A stretch of 64,000 nt of DNA, from assembly GCA_023213315.1 (NCBI GenBank), contig JAKCPI010004550.1, positions 19,684 to 83,683 of the forward strand, in the 5' to 3' direction. Shown piece after piece: positions 20,423-32,932 of this stretch (positions within the stretch are counted from its first letter, which is position 1; each line of letters opens with the position of its first letter). The translations under genes were made by a program, and so were the position numbers. Under the pieces are notes generated by a model, which searched no databases, was not told the origin of the DNA, and saw only the letters and a list, made by a program, of their open reading frames with translations. This DNA comes from Euborellia annulipes. Its lineage: Eukaryota; Arthropoda; Insecta; Dermaptera; Anisolabididae.

Positions 20423-22029
20423 GGGTCATTCCACGTCAAATCAACCAAAAAAATAAAAAAAGTTCACCCATAATCTCAGATTTTAATGAAACTTGGTATG
20501 TTTGTTCTATATATAAAGATAAGTAACAGCACCAAATTTCAATTTTTTATCTCACTTAGTTTTCGAGTTATGGCACTTTAAAGTTTGCTTATTTGACACC
20601 CAATCTTGATGAAATATTTTTGGTAGGTTCTTTAAACAATAAGGAATTAGAAAAAAAATATATCACGAATCTAAGTTAATCCTAAAATATAAAAAAAAAT
20701 TCATATTGTTGATTATTTTTTAGTTGTGAAAACGCAAACATGGTTTAGCGCTAAAGCCAATATCTCAAAAAGGGAATGAGATATTCAAGAAATTTTTTTT
20801 TGCTAAATAATCTACATGAAATGGGCTTTAATTTAGTAAAATAAAAATTTTGTGTATTTTGTTCCCTCTATTTCTAAAGTCCATTGAAAGTTTAAATATA
20901 TCGTTTTTATGTTAAAAAGGTTTCAAGGGCAAAATGAAAATATACATTTTAAAGAGCATCTAAAAAATAATTGATTTATGAATTTTAATAAAAATCGTTG
21001 CAGCAAATTTTGAGAAAATTGGAAAAAACTGAAAAAGTACATCAGTAAAGTACTAGTACTTTTGGGCCGATTTTGTTCAAAAAGCTTATTTTGAGTGTCC
21101 GGGAGAGTACCTAACTTAAATATAAAATTTCAACCTCCTAGCTCAATCCTTTCATGATTTCAAATGGACACTGTGTGTGTGTCTGCTTAAAACTGAACAC
21201 AGACGAAAACACAATCAATTCAATTGAAAGCATGAAAGGATTGAGCTGGGAGGTTGAAATTTTATATTTAAGTTAGGTACCCTCCCGGACACCCAAAATA
21301 AGCTTTTGGACAAAATCGGCCAAAAAGTACTAGTACTTTACTGATGTACTTTTTCAGTTTTTTCCAATTTTCTCAAAATTTGCTGCAACGATTTTTATTA
21401 AATTTCATAAATCCATTATTGTTTAGATGTTCTTTAAAATGTACATTTTCATTTTGCCCTTGAAACCTTTTGAACATGTAAAACTATATATTGAAACTTG
21501 CAATGGACTTTAGAAATAGAGGGAACAAAATACACAAAATTTTTATTTTACTAAATTAAAGCCCATTTCATGTAGATTATTTAGAAAAAAAAAATTTCTT
21601 GAATATCTCATTCCCTTTTTGAGATATTGGCTTTAGCGCTAAACCATGTTTGCGTTTTCACAACTAAAAAATAATCAACAATATGAATTTTTTTTTATAT
21701 TTTAGGATTAACTTAGATTCGTGATATATTTTTTTTCTAATTCCTTATTGTTTAAAGAACCTACCATAAAAATTTCATCAAGATTGGATGTCAAATAAGC
21801 AAATGAGAAATTATTTTCTCTTCCATGTCACATTTTGTTTGGCATTAGCCAAGCCGCGGAAGGTGAAAAAATCAAAACTTTAAAGTGCCATAACTCGAAA
21901 ACTAAGTGAGATAAAAAATTGAAATTTGGTGCTGTTACTTATCTTTATATATAGAACAAACATACCAAGTTTCATAAAAATCTGAGATTATGGGTGAAAT
22001 GGCCTGGTTGAACTGACGTGGAATGACCC
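20423..22029. mobile_element. 1.6 kb foldback element with ~0.75 kb arms
   Basis: It begins GGGTCATTCCACGTC and ends with the exact complement GACGTGGAATGACCC, flanked by a 4-bp duplication AATA (20419-20422 and 22030-22033). The arms (20423-21156 and 21231-22029) are nearly identical inverted copies. The right arm holds about 75 extra bases near 21.80-21.88 kb. The loop (21157-21230) has GTGTGTGTGTCTG and CACAGAC words. The inner part of each arm is repeat family X sequence. There is no coding frame. The low divergence between the arms suggests recent formation or gene conversion. Confidence 0.85.
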
Positions 22030-22039
22030 AATACTAATC

Positions 22040-22165
22040 TTGAATTCAATTGTACCCTACTGTCGGAAACTAAATATATGTCGACACAAAAAATCTGGTG
22101 TGACAAGGACAGAACACAACTTTCGATTACCTCTATACAGGTAAGAGAAAGTTGGGTGCTGTGCG
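22040..22165 (-). repeat. Repeat family X, fragment of copy 2
   Basis: Reverse complement of 16066-16150. Together with 20336-20422 it forms the host copy into which the foldback element inserted. It contains a palindromic CTGGTGTGAC...GTGCTGTGCG region. Confidence 0.65.
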
Positions 22166-22272
22166 ACATTTTTACCATTTTATTTTGTCATATTTTTACA
22201 AATAAATGATGGAAGTCTCTTGTATTTTTGTAATATTTGTATTATGTAATTATTTATTACTGTATATACCGG

Positions 22273-22288
22273 TATATATATATATTAT

Positions 22289-22314
<26 letters not shown>
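22273..22314. repeat. (TA)n microsatellite
   Basis: TA repeats broken once by TATTATTA. Similar tracts lie at 23993-24018 and 28616-28634. Confidence 0.9.
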
Positions 22315-22319
<5 letters not shown>

Positions 22320-22945
22320 GCGGGTTTTTTTAAATAAATACCTACTTTTATCTAAAATAATTTTATATTCTTTTATTAAGAAAGATGAATTTATAAAGAT
22401 GAATTGATATCAATCTTGTTTAATTTATTAATTAATAGGTCCAATCCCTTTAGATTTCTATTTATAATAATAACCTTCTTGAGATAATAATGTATAATTT
22501 AAAATAAACAAAGTGTAATAATAATATGTGAGAGAGGTAGCTATTAAATATTTTGATTAATTATAAAAAAATTTATAATAATTATTATCTCCTTATAAAA
22601 AAACAAACAAGATAAGAGATAAATTTATTTTTTATTCTTTTTTTTTTAGTCAATTAATTCCCTCTCTCGAGAGAAAATTTAATTATCTCGTCTCTTACAT
22701 AATTACTAAATTGAATATGAATTTTGACATTAATAGTACTACGAGAAGGAATAAATTTAATAAATCAAACAACCAAGGTAGAGTGAAAATATAAAATTAA
22801 AGTTTATTTTATTAAAAAAAATGAATCTAGCCTACGATCCTATTTTTTAATGAATTAGTGGATCAAGCAGAGATAAATCAAGAGCTCAGAAAAATGAATT
22901 TTTTGTTTGAAGAAATTATTGAAACTGATGTAAGATACAAAGATT

Positions 22946-22974
22946 CTGATGAAGGTTATCGAAATGGCCGAAAC
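22946..22974 (+). ncRNA. Hammerhead-ribozyme-like core, well-formed stem II
   Basis: CTGATGA, one A, then GGTTAT / CGAA loop / ATGGCC, a 6-bp stem with two G-U pairs, then GAAACA. The final GT of GAAACGT is AA here, so the cleavage site is altered. No inverted partner was found nearby. Confidence 0.45.
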
Positions 22975-23172
22975 AAAAATTCATAAACCTGAACAGGTCT
23001 CTGGAAATGAATTGTGTTTTATTTAAAAGATTCTCCTCTCCAGCATTCCATCCTGCTCAAAACACCAAAAAGTAAACAGAGAATAGTAAATTAATGCCAA
23101 GTGAAATGTTTTGTTATGCATTACACTTATTAGTAATTTCATACATAAGTTTTTTGTATTAACAAATTGGTT

Positions 23173-23290
23173 TGTCATATTTAGAATCATACATTTATGA
23201 CCTTTTTTTTAAAGCTATGTAATAAAGGGGTTGTCATATTTAGATTCATGTCATATTATGACCTTTTTTTAAAGCTATGTATTAAAGACG
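23173..23290. repeat. Two-copy tandem duplication, ~58 bp unit
   Basis: TGTCATATTTAGA and TTTTTAAAGCTATGTA occur in each unit in the same order. The units differ by small changes. The 62-codon frame here is not a gene. Confidence 0.75.
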
Positions 23291-23689
23291 GTCTTTGGAT
23301 TAGCGATCTTTTTTTTAATACAAAATTTGTGTTTCATAATGAATATGAATCTAGTCAAGGAATAAAAACAGCAAAAGGTGGATGATATTAAAAACTGGAG
23401 GTACCAGGGTATCCAAAAGACAGGCCATAGTCAAGTAAAAATATATATATTAAATCGATATCAGGCTATTTATTCTGTTTGGTAATAATTTATATTCTGT
23501 GTGGTTATTGTGTTAAAAAAAAGGAGGAAGAATTATTTGACAACAAAATTATTATGAATAATGATCATTTTATGTAAAAATTGATGCCCCCATATTTATA
23601 ATGATGTATTCATAAAATTATTGATCTTTTGATAAAGTGAAAAATTAAAATAATTGAAAATTGGTGAAAAAAAAAAAACACTCGATCGG

Positions 23690-23755
23690 GCGTGATATAT
23701 AATAAACCTTGACTTGACAAAGTCCAGAGATCTTGGGTTCAATTCCCAGAAATCA
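23690..23755 (+). tRNA. tRNA-like remnant (B-box only)
   Basis: TTGGGTTCAATTCCCAG (about 23730-23748) is a well-paired T-arm with B-box. The upstream half does not fold into a tRNA and I cannot assign an anticodon. It is probably a decayed SINE or tRNA pseudogene. Confidence 0.25.
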
Positions 23756-24779
23756 AAAACTCTTTTATATTTTATTCTAATTAATAATCAAAAAAATAAT
23801 AATAAAAATAATAATATATTAAAATTGGATAGAAGTAAATTTAAATCTAAAATGCTTATAAACTGTTGAAATTGCTTTTACCTTTTACAGAGTGAAAGAG
23901 AAAGAGAGTATTATTTATTTCTAATTAAAATTCAACGTGAATGTTTTTGACGATTACTTCAATGTAATTGACTCGTTCTCTAGAGTAAGGCTAATATATA
24001 TATATATATATATATATTTAGACCCTGTACATAAATATATATATATATATCAATTTCGAAATCTAAATTAAATCTTTCATTAAAATAATTTTAAGTATAT
24101 GATTTAATTACTAAAATAGCTCATCCGAGTGCTATTCAATTTGACTCTCTTTTACGTTATGTGATGGACCAGAGAGAGAGAGAGAGATAAGTTTGAGGGT
24201 AAAAGGGCTCAAGTCCGAGAGTCTATATCACTTGAGGAAGCTAGCTAATTAAGTCTGTCCATTTCGTTGCATTACGACGGCTTCTGACGCGTAATCGAGC
24301 CTTGATTAAAATTTTCTAACCACTGAGAGAAAAAATGGTAGAGAGGACAAAATATATATATATAAATATACACTGTATATTCTTACTTCCAACCGAATCA
24401 TGTTCTGTTTCTTTCACTATCATTGTTGTGAACTTTAAAAACAAATTTGGAACAAATTATGTCATAATTTAAAATTTTTTTTTAATCATAATGTATTTTT
24501 GTACAGATTTTATGATAAAGGTTATATGCCACCGTAAAATCGATGTGATCCATATCTTAATCAACTGTCAGCACAGAAAAAAATGTAACCTGAGAAATAA
24601 GTCACTTTCTGATATCCTGACTAATTAAGAAGAATATAAAATGTTTTTGAATATTTAAAAGTTATTAAACTTATTGATAAGATTTAGACTGGCTTCGTAT
24701 ACTTTATTCAAAATATATATACAGTATAGTATTTTTTTAAATATTTGTCTATTCATTTGTTGAGCTACTGGTCTTTTTA

Positions 24780-24945
24780 TATAATTAATATGTCATGTTT
24801 GTTTAAATATCTAGATTATTTATTTATTTATTAATATAATATTTTGTAAGCTATTTATTTATTTATACTATTTGTCTAAATGTTTAAATTATTTATTTAT
24901 TTATTGTATAAGCCGTTTATCTATTTATTTATATTGTATATCTAA
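24780..24945. repeat. Degenerate TTTA-rich tandem array
   Basis: Repeats of about 70 bp, each containing (TTTA)n followed by TGTAAGC or TATAAGCC. Copies drift in length. Confidence 0.6.
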
Positions 24946-25920
24946 CTAGATATTTTATATTCATTGTGACTTGTGTAGTGCAATATCTAGTGCCTGTGAT
25001 AAAAACTGCAGACATGCGAAATTTCTCTGACTGATTAGAAATAAATTTAGGAAATATTGTTTTTGTTTAAAGGGGTGGCGCGAATGGTCTTGGTAGTTGA
25101 TGAGCTCTGAGGGCTCAAACATAATAATAATACAAAAGGCATTTACCGCCTCTAGGCAGTGGAGTCTTGCCATCCCCCTCCCCCCAACACTGAGAGACCC
25201 CCGTATCAACGTCGGCTGATTGTCTATGCCTTTTCAACTTTTCTGTTAAATATACTAAGTTGGATCATCAAAAACAACAAATATTTATTTTAATCATGGT
25301 AACAAAATACTTTGTAAAAAAAAGGCTTAGACTTAAGAAGTTTTTTAAAAAAATTTATCCTTATATAAATAGTTTTTTTTTTTTTTTTTTTTACAAATTT
25401 TGCCGCTCCAGGCCCGCGCCTAGTACGCCTCTTCGGAAATACAGCCCTGCAAACCAATGCAATAGTTTCATAGTAAATCTAAAAATAAAAACTAATTTTA
25501 ATTTTTTTTTCTTTTTAGACTACAGAAGGCATTCAGGGGTTTGAAATTATTAATATTTTTAAATAGAGTTTACCAATGGCTACCAGACTACCTTCCACGC
25601 GCTGATTTTTTGGGATCACCAAAAATAAAAACTAAATAATAAAATTATCTAGAATTTTATGTTAAAGTACATCATGGAGAAGACTTCTTTCGTTTTTTCA
25701 AGTAAAATTGAATTATGACAACACCTAAAATTTACTTCCTTTCCTATTTTAACTATGACATAAATGTTGTGATGACATTTTGTGTTTCATAACCTTAAAA
25801 AAAAATATAATCACAATAAATGAATAAATAATAAATTAAAAGAAAAGAAAATTGATTATAAATTTATTATTTGAATGAATTACTAAGAAAGAATAACAAT
25901 TTTGATTGGTGTCGTTATTT
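24946..25920. other. Mixed stretch with two GC patches
   Basis: 25135-25200 (GCCATCCCCCTCCCCCC) and 25400-25435 (CAGGCCCGCGCC) look like decayed ends of G-run MITEs, but I cannot pair them or find duplications. Frames at 24961-25209 and 25260-25544 cross these and a T20 run and are not called. Confidence 0.4.
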
Positions 25921-25928
25921 TGATGGTA

Positions 25929-26056
25929 CAGTGAGGGACAATATTAAGTCCCACCCATGCGTTTTCTATTTGTGATTATTTCAATGTTTTTAGTTCAAAC
26001 TTAGAAAATTTCAAAGTAGAAAGCGCGTGGATGGGACTTAATATTGTCCCTCACTG
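25929..26056. mobile_element. 128-bp mariner-type MITE, nearly perfect
   Basis: It starts CAGTGAGGGACAATATTA, with TIRs of about 33 bp that are nearly perfect complements. TA lies on both sides (25927-25928 and 26057-26058). The core has a second inverted pair GTTTTCTA/TAGAAAGC. No coding capacity. Confidence 0.93.
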
Positions 26057-26935
26057 TATCTTTTGATGTTAATTTATTATAGAATAACATAATCATAGTA
26101 AATGTGAAAACATTATTAAGCTAAAAAAAAGCTCCATACTCCATTATTCATTGTATATAATCAAAATAGAATTTATAAATAGTCAATTAACATGAAAGAA
26201 AATTAATTATTAATAAAATTAATTCTCTTTGAAAAAAAAAAAAAAAATTAAATAAATTTACCGATTCATAATTTTGTTTAAATATTTAATGAAATAATTT
26301 ATATATGATGCCATTTATAACCTCTCTTTTTTTTTTACTTAGGCCTATTCTATAAACTTCATTAAAAACGGTCAAGTAATTCGTAAATTATTCATTCATG
26401 TTGACATTTTTTTTTAGTTATTTTGACTAGAGGGGATATCTGTGACAAACAAGAACAACAAACAGCATACCAAACATGTTTGTTTTATCATGATGTCAAG
26501 AAATTGTTTTTATAATTGGAAATAAATTCAATTTAAAACCACTTTTCAAAAATTTACTTATTTATTTTGCTGTATTTAGTACAGTACAACGGGGGGGGGG
26601 GCTTCTAAAAAGTGAATTATTAATATATATAGAGGAAGAGTATTTTGATCATTAGAATGAATAATTTAATTTGCAGCTTTCATTAGGATAACGATGATAT
26701 CAGGGTTATGTAATTTTAAATGCAATATGGCTTCAAAATAAATCGATTCATGAAGCAATCTATATTTATTATTTATACGGTCTTTTAAAAATATTCTGAG
26801 AAAAAATAGAATTAAAAATTTAAAAAAATCAAATTTTTAGGCTCTATATATATATAATCAAAAGTTTATTGTAGATTTATAATACAATGATAATTTTTTT
26901 ATTTTAATATATATTCTGGGGTATTTGTAACTATT

Positions 26936-27415
26936 CTGGGTAGAATTCTTCTGTTTTGAACAATATATATATATTTTTTTAATCTGCTTAATATCAATAT
27001 TATTATGACTAAAGATAATAAATATGACTATCATTAACCCCTTCAGACCCGAATTAAATTTAACCATAGAAAATTTTTCTTTATCATTTTTTATATTATT
27101 TAGAATATTTTTAACAACTTTTGTTTGATAAGTTTTTTTATTAGCTGTTTGGTTTACAATTTAGAAATATATCCATTGTAATGGACAATGGGACTAAAAT
27201 GTTATGGGACTACATGTTAAGGATATTTATTAGTACAAAATCTCGTATAAAACTAAATAGGACGCCCTAAAATCAAATAATTGGATCCTAGTATTCGGAT
27301 TATTAGTGACTTTTAAGGAAAGTGGGTAGAATTCTTTTGTATCGAACAATATAATTTTTTTTGAAATATCAGTTTGATATTATTATGACTAAAGATATAA
27401 TATGAATATCATTAA
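26936..27415. repeat. Pair of ~95-bp direct repeats
   Basis: 26936-27035 and 27326-27415 share GGGTAGAATTCTT, GAACAATATA and ATTATTATGACTAAAGATA in the same order, about 290 bp apart. The origin is unclear; possibly LTR-like or a local duplication. Confidence 0.6.
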
Positions 27416-29210
27416 TATTGATATAATACAATAATACAATTAAGAAGGATATAAACTTCAATATGTCAACTTTAGAACTTCTAATTCTGTCTTTTAAAGC
27501 TTTTTCCCAACAATAATTTAGATCATGGAAAAATTTTTATATAGGCCTACATGAATATGAAATTGCATTATTTGCTAATCTTAATTAATATTTCTTCTCT
27601 AAACATTTTTCACGTTTCATTTATTATTAAACAATTTGTTTTTAATCTTTTCTTTCAACAGATCAATCAAATTGTTTTAAATTTAATTTATTATATTTTT
27701 TTTTTTATGAAACGTTTAATCAACTTTAAGACGATCAATCATAAATTTAACAATTTCTAATTATTAAAAGATACCACCTATGTGAAGAAGAAAACAAAAA
27801 AGAAATTAATTTATTGTTATTTAGATGAAAGCATGATTTATTTTTGTAATCACGCAAGTTAAAAAAAAAGCGGATATTAATTTATTACGTTAAAAGTAAT
27901 ATTTTTTTTTTCGTCGAAAAGGATAAGGGTGGATTAGCTTAAGGGTGGAAGGAAGAAGGGTTGATCACTCGTTATTCTCTTTCATCGTCCATCGGTCACA
28001 ATTTATCGCTTCCTCATTCTATTATATCAACCAAAAAAAAAAAAAAAAAAGAACTCTGATAACGCGTTAAACCTTTATATAGTATAATTCAAAAAGATTT
28101 ATACAATTAAAGTAGTACTAAAAATTTATATATAAATGTCATAAAATCTTGTACAATAATAGTGCCATCTTCTTTTATTGTCATAAATAGTTGATTGAGA
28201 GTAACTTGAATGGGAAATGTCAGTAGTAGGCTAACAAGTAACAAAGTGTATTAATCATAAAAAAGAAGATTCTGGAATTTTAAAACAAAATGAAATTTGT
28301 TTTTTATTATGTGTTTAGTAAATAATTTGAAGTTTAAATTTTAAAAGAACTTTAAATAAATTATAACCAAAAGGATTGTAGTCGATGACAAAGAGTACTC
28401 TGGAAAATGGAGGGTGTTGATAACGTATACATTTGATCAATATCTATTTATATTCTTTTTTTTTTTCTTTCGACTAAACAATTTATATCAAAAAATTAAC
28501 TCTTTTAAAATCGGATTAATCATTTTTGAATCACCCTGTCGATTTATGGACAGAATCAGATCGCGAACAATGGCTATTAAAAATATATCCCGTTTGTCAA
28601 CGAGAGATATTCACAATATATATATATATATATACCTATTTATATAACTTTTTTTTACGAATGAATAGGGAGAGGATGATTGGATGAATAAGATAACTTT
28701 TAATAAATTCACGTTGATTGGGATATATAGGTGAATGAATTGTAAGCTATCTATAGAGGAGAGTTGATATATTTATTTAATACAACCGGTCCACTACCTG
28801 CCTTTGAAATTGAGCCAATCATAAAATTGCTGAAGTAGAGAGATTTTTTTTTTTAAACACCATCCATTTTATAACCAACAAAATGATCATTTTTTTGTCA
28901 AAGAGTGGAATAAAAAAAAAAAAAACTAAATTTATATTGAATTTTTTTATTATCAATGAAAGCCAAAATCTTGATTATGTTTTTATTTTAAATAGAAAAT
29001 CGAGAGGCGGTTAATTGAGTAAATTTTCTAATATTGATATAAGAACAAAATTTTTGTTTCTATTTATTGACTACTCATTATATAACAATATTCGCAAATG
29101 AAGTACTATCATAAAATACCACTTAATATACAGAACTTTTATCAGTCATAATTCTATGGCATATAAAGAACTGTAATTGTATTTGTAATAAAAAGATTAT
29201 GAAAACAAAA
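27416..29210. other. AT-rich stretch, nothing recognised
   Basis: Contains a TA tract (28616-28634) and A/T homopolymers. Frames of 69-77 codons here are poly-Phe/Ile/Asn and not credible. Confidence 0.55.
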
Positions 29211-29213
29211 ACC

Positions 29214-29246
29214 GACATTTCGGTCAACTATGTCACCATCTTGAGG
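29214..29246 (-). ncRNA. Degenerate hammerhead-like core
   Basis: Minus strand: CTCAAGA, T, a GGT/ACC clamp, then GAAATGTC. Two core changes. Confidence 0.3.
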
Positions 29247-29341
29247 ACCTATTATATTAATTTAAAAATGAAGACAGGGGACTCAGTGGTGGATATTATT
29301 GAGAAGGATGAGGCCAATTTATTTGGATTACGCTATGAGTC

Positions 29342-29374
29342 AGCGTTTCGGAGTCCAAACAATTCCTTCTTCAG
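29342..29374 (-). ncRNA. Hammerhead-like core (left arm of D)
   Basis: Minus strand: CTGAAGA, A, a GGA/TCC clamp with an 11-base loop, then GAAACGCT. Confidence 0.4.
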
Positions 29375-29553
29375 GACCTTGCGGGGTCAAGAAAATAATT
29401 TTTCCCTCAATTTTATCATTAGAAGTTGCGAATAATTACGCTAGTACACATATAGTCAAAGGTAATGGAGAGAAACGAAGAATGATGAATAATTCTACAC
29501 AACTTCTAATGACAAAATTGAGGACAAATTTATTTTCTTGACCTCGCATAGTC

Positions 29554-29583
29554 CTGAAGGAGTCGTTTTGACTCCAAAACGTT
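29554..29583 (+). ncRNA. Hammerhead-like core (right arm of D)
   Basis: CTGAA, then a perfect 6-bp stem GGAGTC/GACTCC with a GTTTT loop, then AAAACGTT. The GA pair before the stem is lost and GAAA is AAAA, so it is probably dead. Confidence 0.35.
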
Positions 29584-29790
29584 GACTCATAGCAGAAAGA
29601 GATATTCCAAATAAATTGGCCTGAACATCATCTCCAGATTTTAATTTAACTTCATCCTTCTCAATTAATTTAAAAACATAAATAATATTTATTAATTAAG
29701 ATATTTAAAAAAAAATTTTGTTACATCAAGATCACCAAGGGTGGTGACTCGTTAGACAACAAAAAAAAAACGCACTCGGATTGCTTTTTC

Positions 29791-29856
29791 CTCCATCAGG
29801 TGGTGGTAGCATCTCAGGATATATTAATAACTGTGGGTTCGATCCCCAAATGGAAC
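29791..29856 (+). tRNA. tRNA-like remnant with A- and B-box words
   Basis: TGGTGGTAGCATCTC resembles an A-box and GTGGGTTCGATCCCCA (29833-29848) is a good B-box T-arm. CCAT at the start can pair with ATGG after the T-arm. The anticodon arm does not fold. Probably a SINE head or tRNA pseudogene. Confidence 0.3.
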
Positions 29857-29859
29857 AAA

Positions 29860-32230
29860 ATTTTTAAAATTTCTGAATTAATAAATATTATACATTTATT
29901 TTCAAAACAGTACTTCATTAGTGATATTTGAATTTATTGTATAAATATGACAAGTATGTCTGGCATATTAAGGAACTATTAATGACAGAATCTCAAACTG
30001 GTCGAATTGTTGAGCTAAACTTCTAACTCTCAATGTTATTTTTAATTCAAAGAGATTGTGAATAATTATTTTACAAATTAATTTTTGTCATTAATTATAT
30101 TTTAAATTTTGTATTTAAATAATACAATAAAAGAGGGTTATTTTATTATATTGAAAAAAAAAATTATTTTTTCCTTGAAAAGATGAATGAAAATAATTTT
30201 TTAATTAAAATTATATTAGGTTTTTATTAAGAGCTCATTGAGGAGGACGGACGCCCTATTGTATTTCTTTCCCAATTTTCTTCTATATATTTTTTTCCTC
30301 CCAATTTTCTTTTGAATCGTTTCTCTCTTTCTCTCTCTCTCTCTTACTTCCTGCAATTTTTTTACAACTGGCTTTTGAATGGTTCCAGGTCATTTTTATC
30401 GAATGGATAAAAGCTTAAAAAGTTTTTATTATGTGACTTCTATTTCTTTCTAATCGTTATTATATGAGTTTTATATATATAAAGAGTGAGTGAGTGAGTG
30501 AGATACTTTTTTTTATTGTTTTCTTGACAGTTTAATTTGACAAGGCGAAAATTTACTAGTCCTGGAAAAATCAGTCAAAGTAGTGAGAGTTGGAAAAAAA
30601 AAATAAAGTTAGATGAGATTGATCGAATGAAATTTATCTACGAACGATGTAATATATCCGTAATTTACGTTGGAACAAAGTAATCTTTCCTGATTCTTTC
30701 TAGGACTCGTTCATTGATTGTTTTTATGGTCTGTCATAATTACAAACATCTTTTGTTATATGACTTTATACAAACAAGATCACAAAGAAATAGCTCAAAA
30801 TTTTCCTTATTGAAAAAAATCAGTTCAAGTTTAGGGTTACAATAGATTAAGATAGATTGTTAAATATGTAATATATTTATATATAAAATGTATTTAGTGC
30901 GAGTGTCAGTCTGTGTGACGTCGCGACTGTACAAGCGAAGTTTCAGACTGCTACGTATTTTTTAATCACTTTGAAATACAGGTTGTATACTCCGCTTTGT
31001 ACAATTACTAATAAATATATAAGTACTATACATACAAAAGATTACAATACAAAAGATTCATAATCACTGTAAATAAGACCTGGTGACAGAGGTGGGAGCA
31101 ACGTTACCAAATATTTTTCAAAAGCAACTTGTATTCTAAGAATATTTAGTAACTATTGTTATCATTTAATACTGTAATTTGGAAAAATACAAAAATTTAA
31201 ACCTCTTCTTATAAGGTCGACTGATCATCAGTAATACACAGTAGTTAGACTAGAAACAAATATGAATACTGACCTTATATATTTAATTATATAATTTATT
31301 CAATTAATTTTTTTTTTAATGTTAAACACTTGAAACTTTAAATGTCGCTTTAATAATATTAATATATTTTTTTTTCTTTTTATTTTAGGACAATAAATAA
31401 ACGTTGTGATCACGCCTTTGATTGTTCACTACACTGAGAGAATACACGCAATCTTTGAGAAGGTAAACACGCAGAACCCTTTCCACCTTCCAAATGCATT
31501 TCGAGTATAGCGTGATATCCAGTTGCACTCTCTTTCTAATTTGCCTCTGAAATATGTTCTACTATTTCGTAGCTCCCCCCCCCCTATTTTTTTAACCTTT
31601 TGTTTCAAATTAGGTTATAATGATGAAGTGATTTACTATTTTAAATGAGCTTAGGTCAGGATAAGTGAATATTTTTTTTTTTTTTTTGTTGATAATAATG
31701 ATGATAAGAAACAAGAATTAATTAATGATTTATTATATTAAGTCTAGATTAGTTAATTTTCATAATATGTAATATTAATTGCCTTGCATTATATAAATTT
31801 CTTTCTTTTGACAATCGAGGTCATCAATGTCATAATTATTAGAGTCAAGGTTCAGGCACTATTTCTGCAGCCGGACTATGTACTCACTATATCTAAAATC
31901 CAATTTATGAAAAATTTGTATTTTATTGAATTGCAACCAAGATCCGTATTGTTAAGTAGTCAAAGCACTGTAATAGGTGTCTACAAGGAATAGTTGAACA
32001 ATAATACCTTGCCAATTTTTTTTCAACAATTTTTGAATATTCGAAATGGCCTGAGCAATCGAAAAAGGAGACATATTTATAAAAATAAAATTCTAAAAAC
32101 CGGATGCATTTTTACGAACTGATTTATTTATAAAACTTTTAAAAAGTTCTAAACTTTTTAACTTTAATTTAAAAAAATTCTGTATATTTTCTTTTATACA
32201 TTATATATATGCGAAGATAAGTTTTCTCGG
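29860..32230. other. AT-rich stretch with a possible exon patch at 31.39-31.56 kb
   Basis: TTTTTTTTTCTTTTTATTTTAG (ending 31389) is a strong acceptor-like tract. The bases after it are GC-richer, and one frame (VVITPLIVHYTE, HAIFEKVNTQ) is open for about 35 codons and passes a GAGAAGGTAAAC donor-like site. However, the frame in phase with the acceptor closes after 15 codons. I see no firm gene. A (GAGT)n tract lies at 30484-30502. Confidence 0.3.
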
Positions 32231-32262
32231 GTTGTGTCGCGTGTGATGTTGAGATTTACTCG

Positions 32263-32296
32263 ACGTTTCGGCTCTCCTTTTGGAGCCATTTTCCAG
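32263..32296 (-). ncRNA. Hammerhead-like core
   Basis: Minus strand: CTGGAAAAT (decayed CTGAAGAT), then GGCTC/GAGCC (5 bp) with an 8-base loop, then GAAACGTCG. It lies at the edge of an 80-codon frame (32234-32476) that is repeat, not gene. GGTCAATTT and AAATTGACC at 32363 and 32418 are a further inverted pair. Confidence 0.4.
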
Positions 32297-32430
32297 AGTA
32301 TGGAATTAGGGAGGAATTGTTGGGGTGGTTTGTTTACGGGGTCGCAGTCTTGCTGGTCCCCAGGTCAATTTGGATGCCTCAGAGGCTTGGTTTGGTCTCT
32401 GAGAGCAGGAGGAAGGAAATTGACCTGGGG

Positions 32431-32462
<32 letters not shown>

Positions 32463-32737
32463 AAACGATTTGGTGAAGTAAGCATTTCTCACATTGTTAT
32501 ATTTGATTCATAACATTTAAATTTGAATTTAATAAAAAATCATTAGAGCGAAAAAGAATAAATATCAAATAAATATTGTATATTATTATTTAATATGTCA
32601 AGACACGTTTATAATATTGAAAATATCAAAAAATAACAACAAAAGAAAAGCTTAAAGGAAATTCTAACTAAACTACAACTACAAATTGTATATCAAGTGG
32701 AATCGATGTAAGCTGTATTAGATTAAATTGTATACAT

Positions 32738-32932
32738 CTATCGGTTGCTAATACGAAGCTTAGCCTGAGATGACAGCTCTGCATTCAAACATGAGCAGTA
32801 AGTAACATGATATCCAACCCCCCCTCCTCCTTCTCCACCGTCCTGAATGGAAACTAGACGAGGGTTTTCTCTCTCTATCCCTTGACAAAGCCAAAAGCCA
32901 CCTGCAGGACATCGACTTTTCTTTCTTTTTTT
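32738..32932 (-). CDS. Coding-like GC-rich patch, unknown Cys/Gly-rich peptide
   Basis: A minus-strand frame is open for 64 codons between stops and ends at TAG (32738-32740). It has no ATG. The peptide contains SRCPAGGFWLCQGIE, PRLVSIQDGGEGG and YHVTYCSCLN, a mix not expected from AT-rich noise. A second minus frame is also open across the same bases and starts with ATG (MSCRWLLALS), so one of the two is chance. The upstream bases are purine-rich and make a poor acceptor; CTGCAG at about 32902-32907 is a possible one. I do not recognise a family. It may be a single exon of a secreted or Cys-rich protein. Confidence 0.22.
   Translation of the reverse strand, partial: KKRKKSRCPAGGFWLCQGIERENPRLVSIQDGGEGGGGVGYHVTYCSCLNAELSSQAKLRISNR

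Larger units (their letters stand above)
29311..29622. repeat. Inverted-repeat element D with paired hammerhead-like cores
   Basis: The arms 29311-29430 and 29498-29622 are inverted copies sharing AGGCCAATTTATTTGG, GAGTCAACGTTTTGG-type words and TCATTAGAAGTTG. Each arm carries a core: minus strand at 29342-29374, plus strand at 29554-29583. The CTGAAG sides face the centre. The 78- and 80-codon frames here are repeat sequence. Confidence 0.75.

Noticed and set aside
26936..27415. LTRs of a short retrotransposon
   Set aside because: The repeats lack TG...CA ends, primer-binding site and any coding sequence between them.
29199..29541. 78- and 80-codon plus frames
   Set aside because: They lie inside inverted-repeat element D and change with its symmetry.
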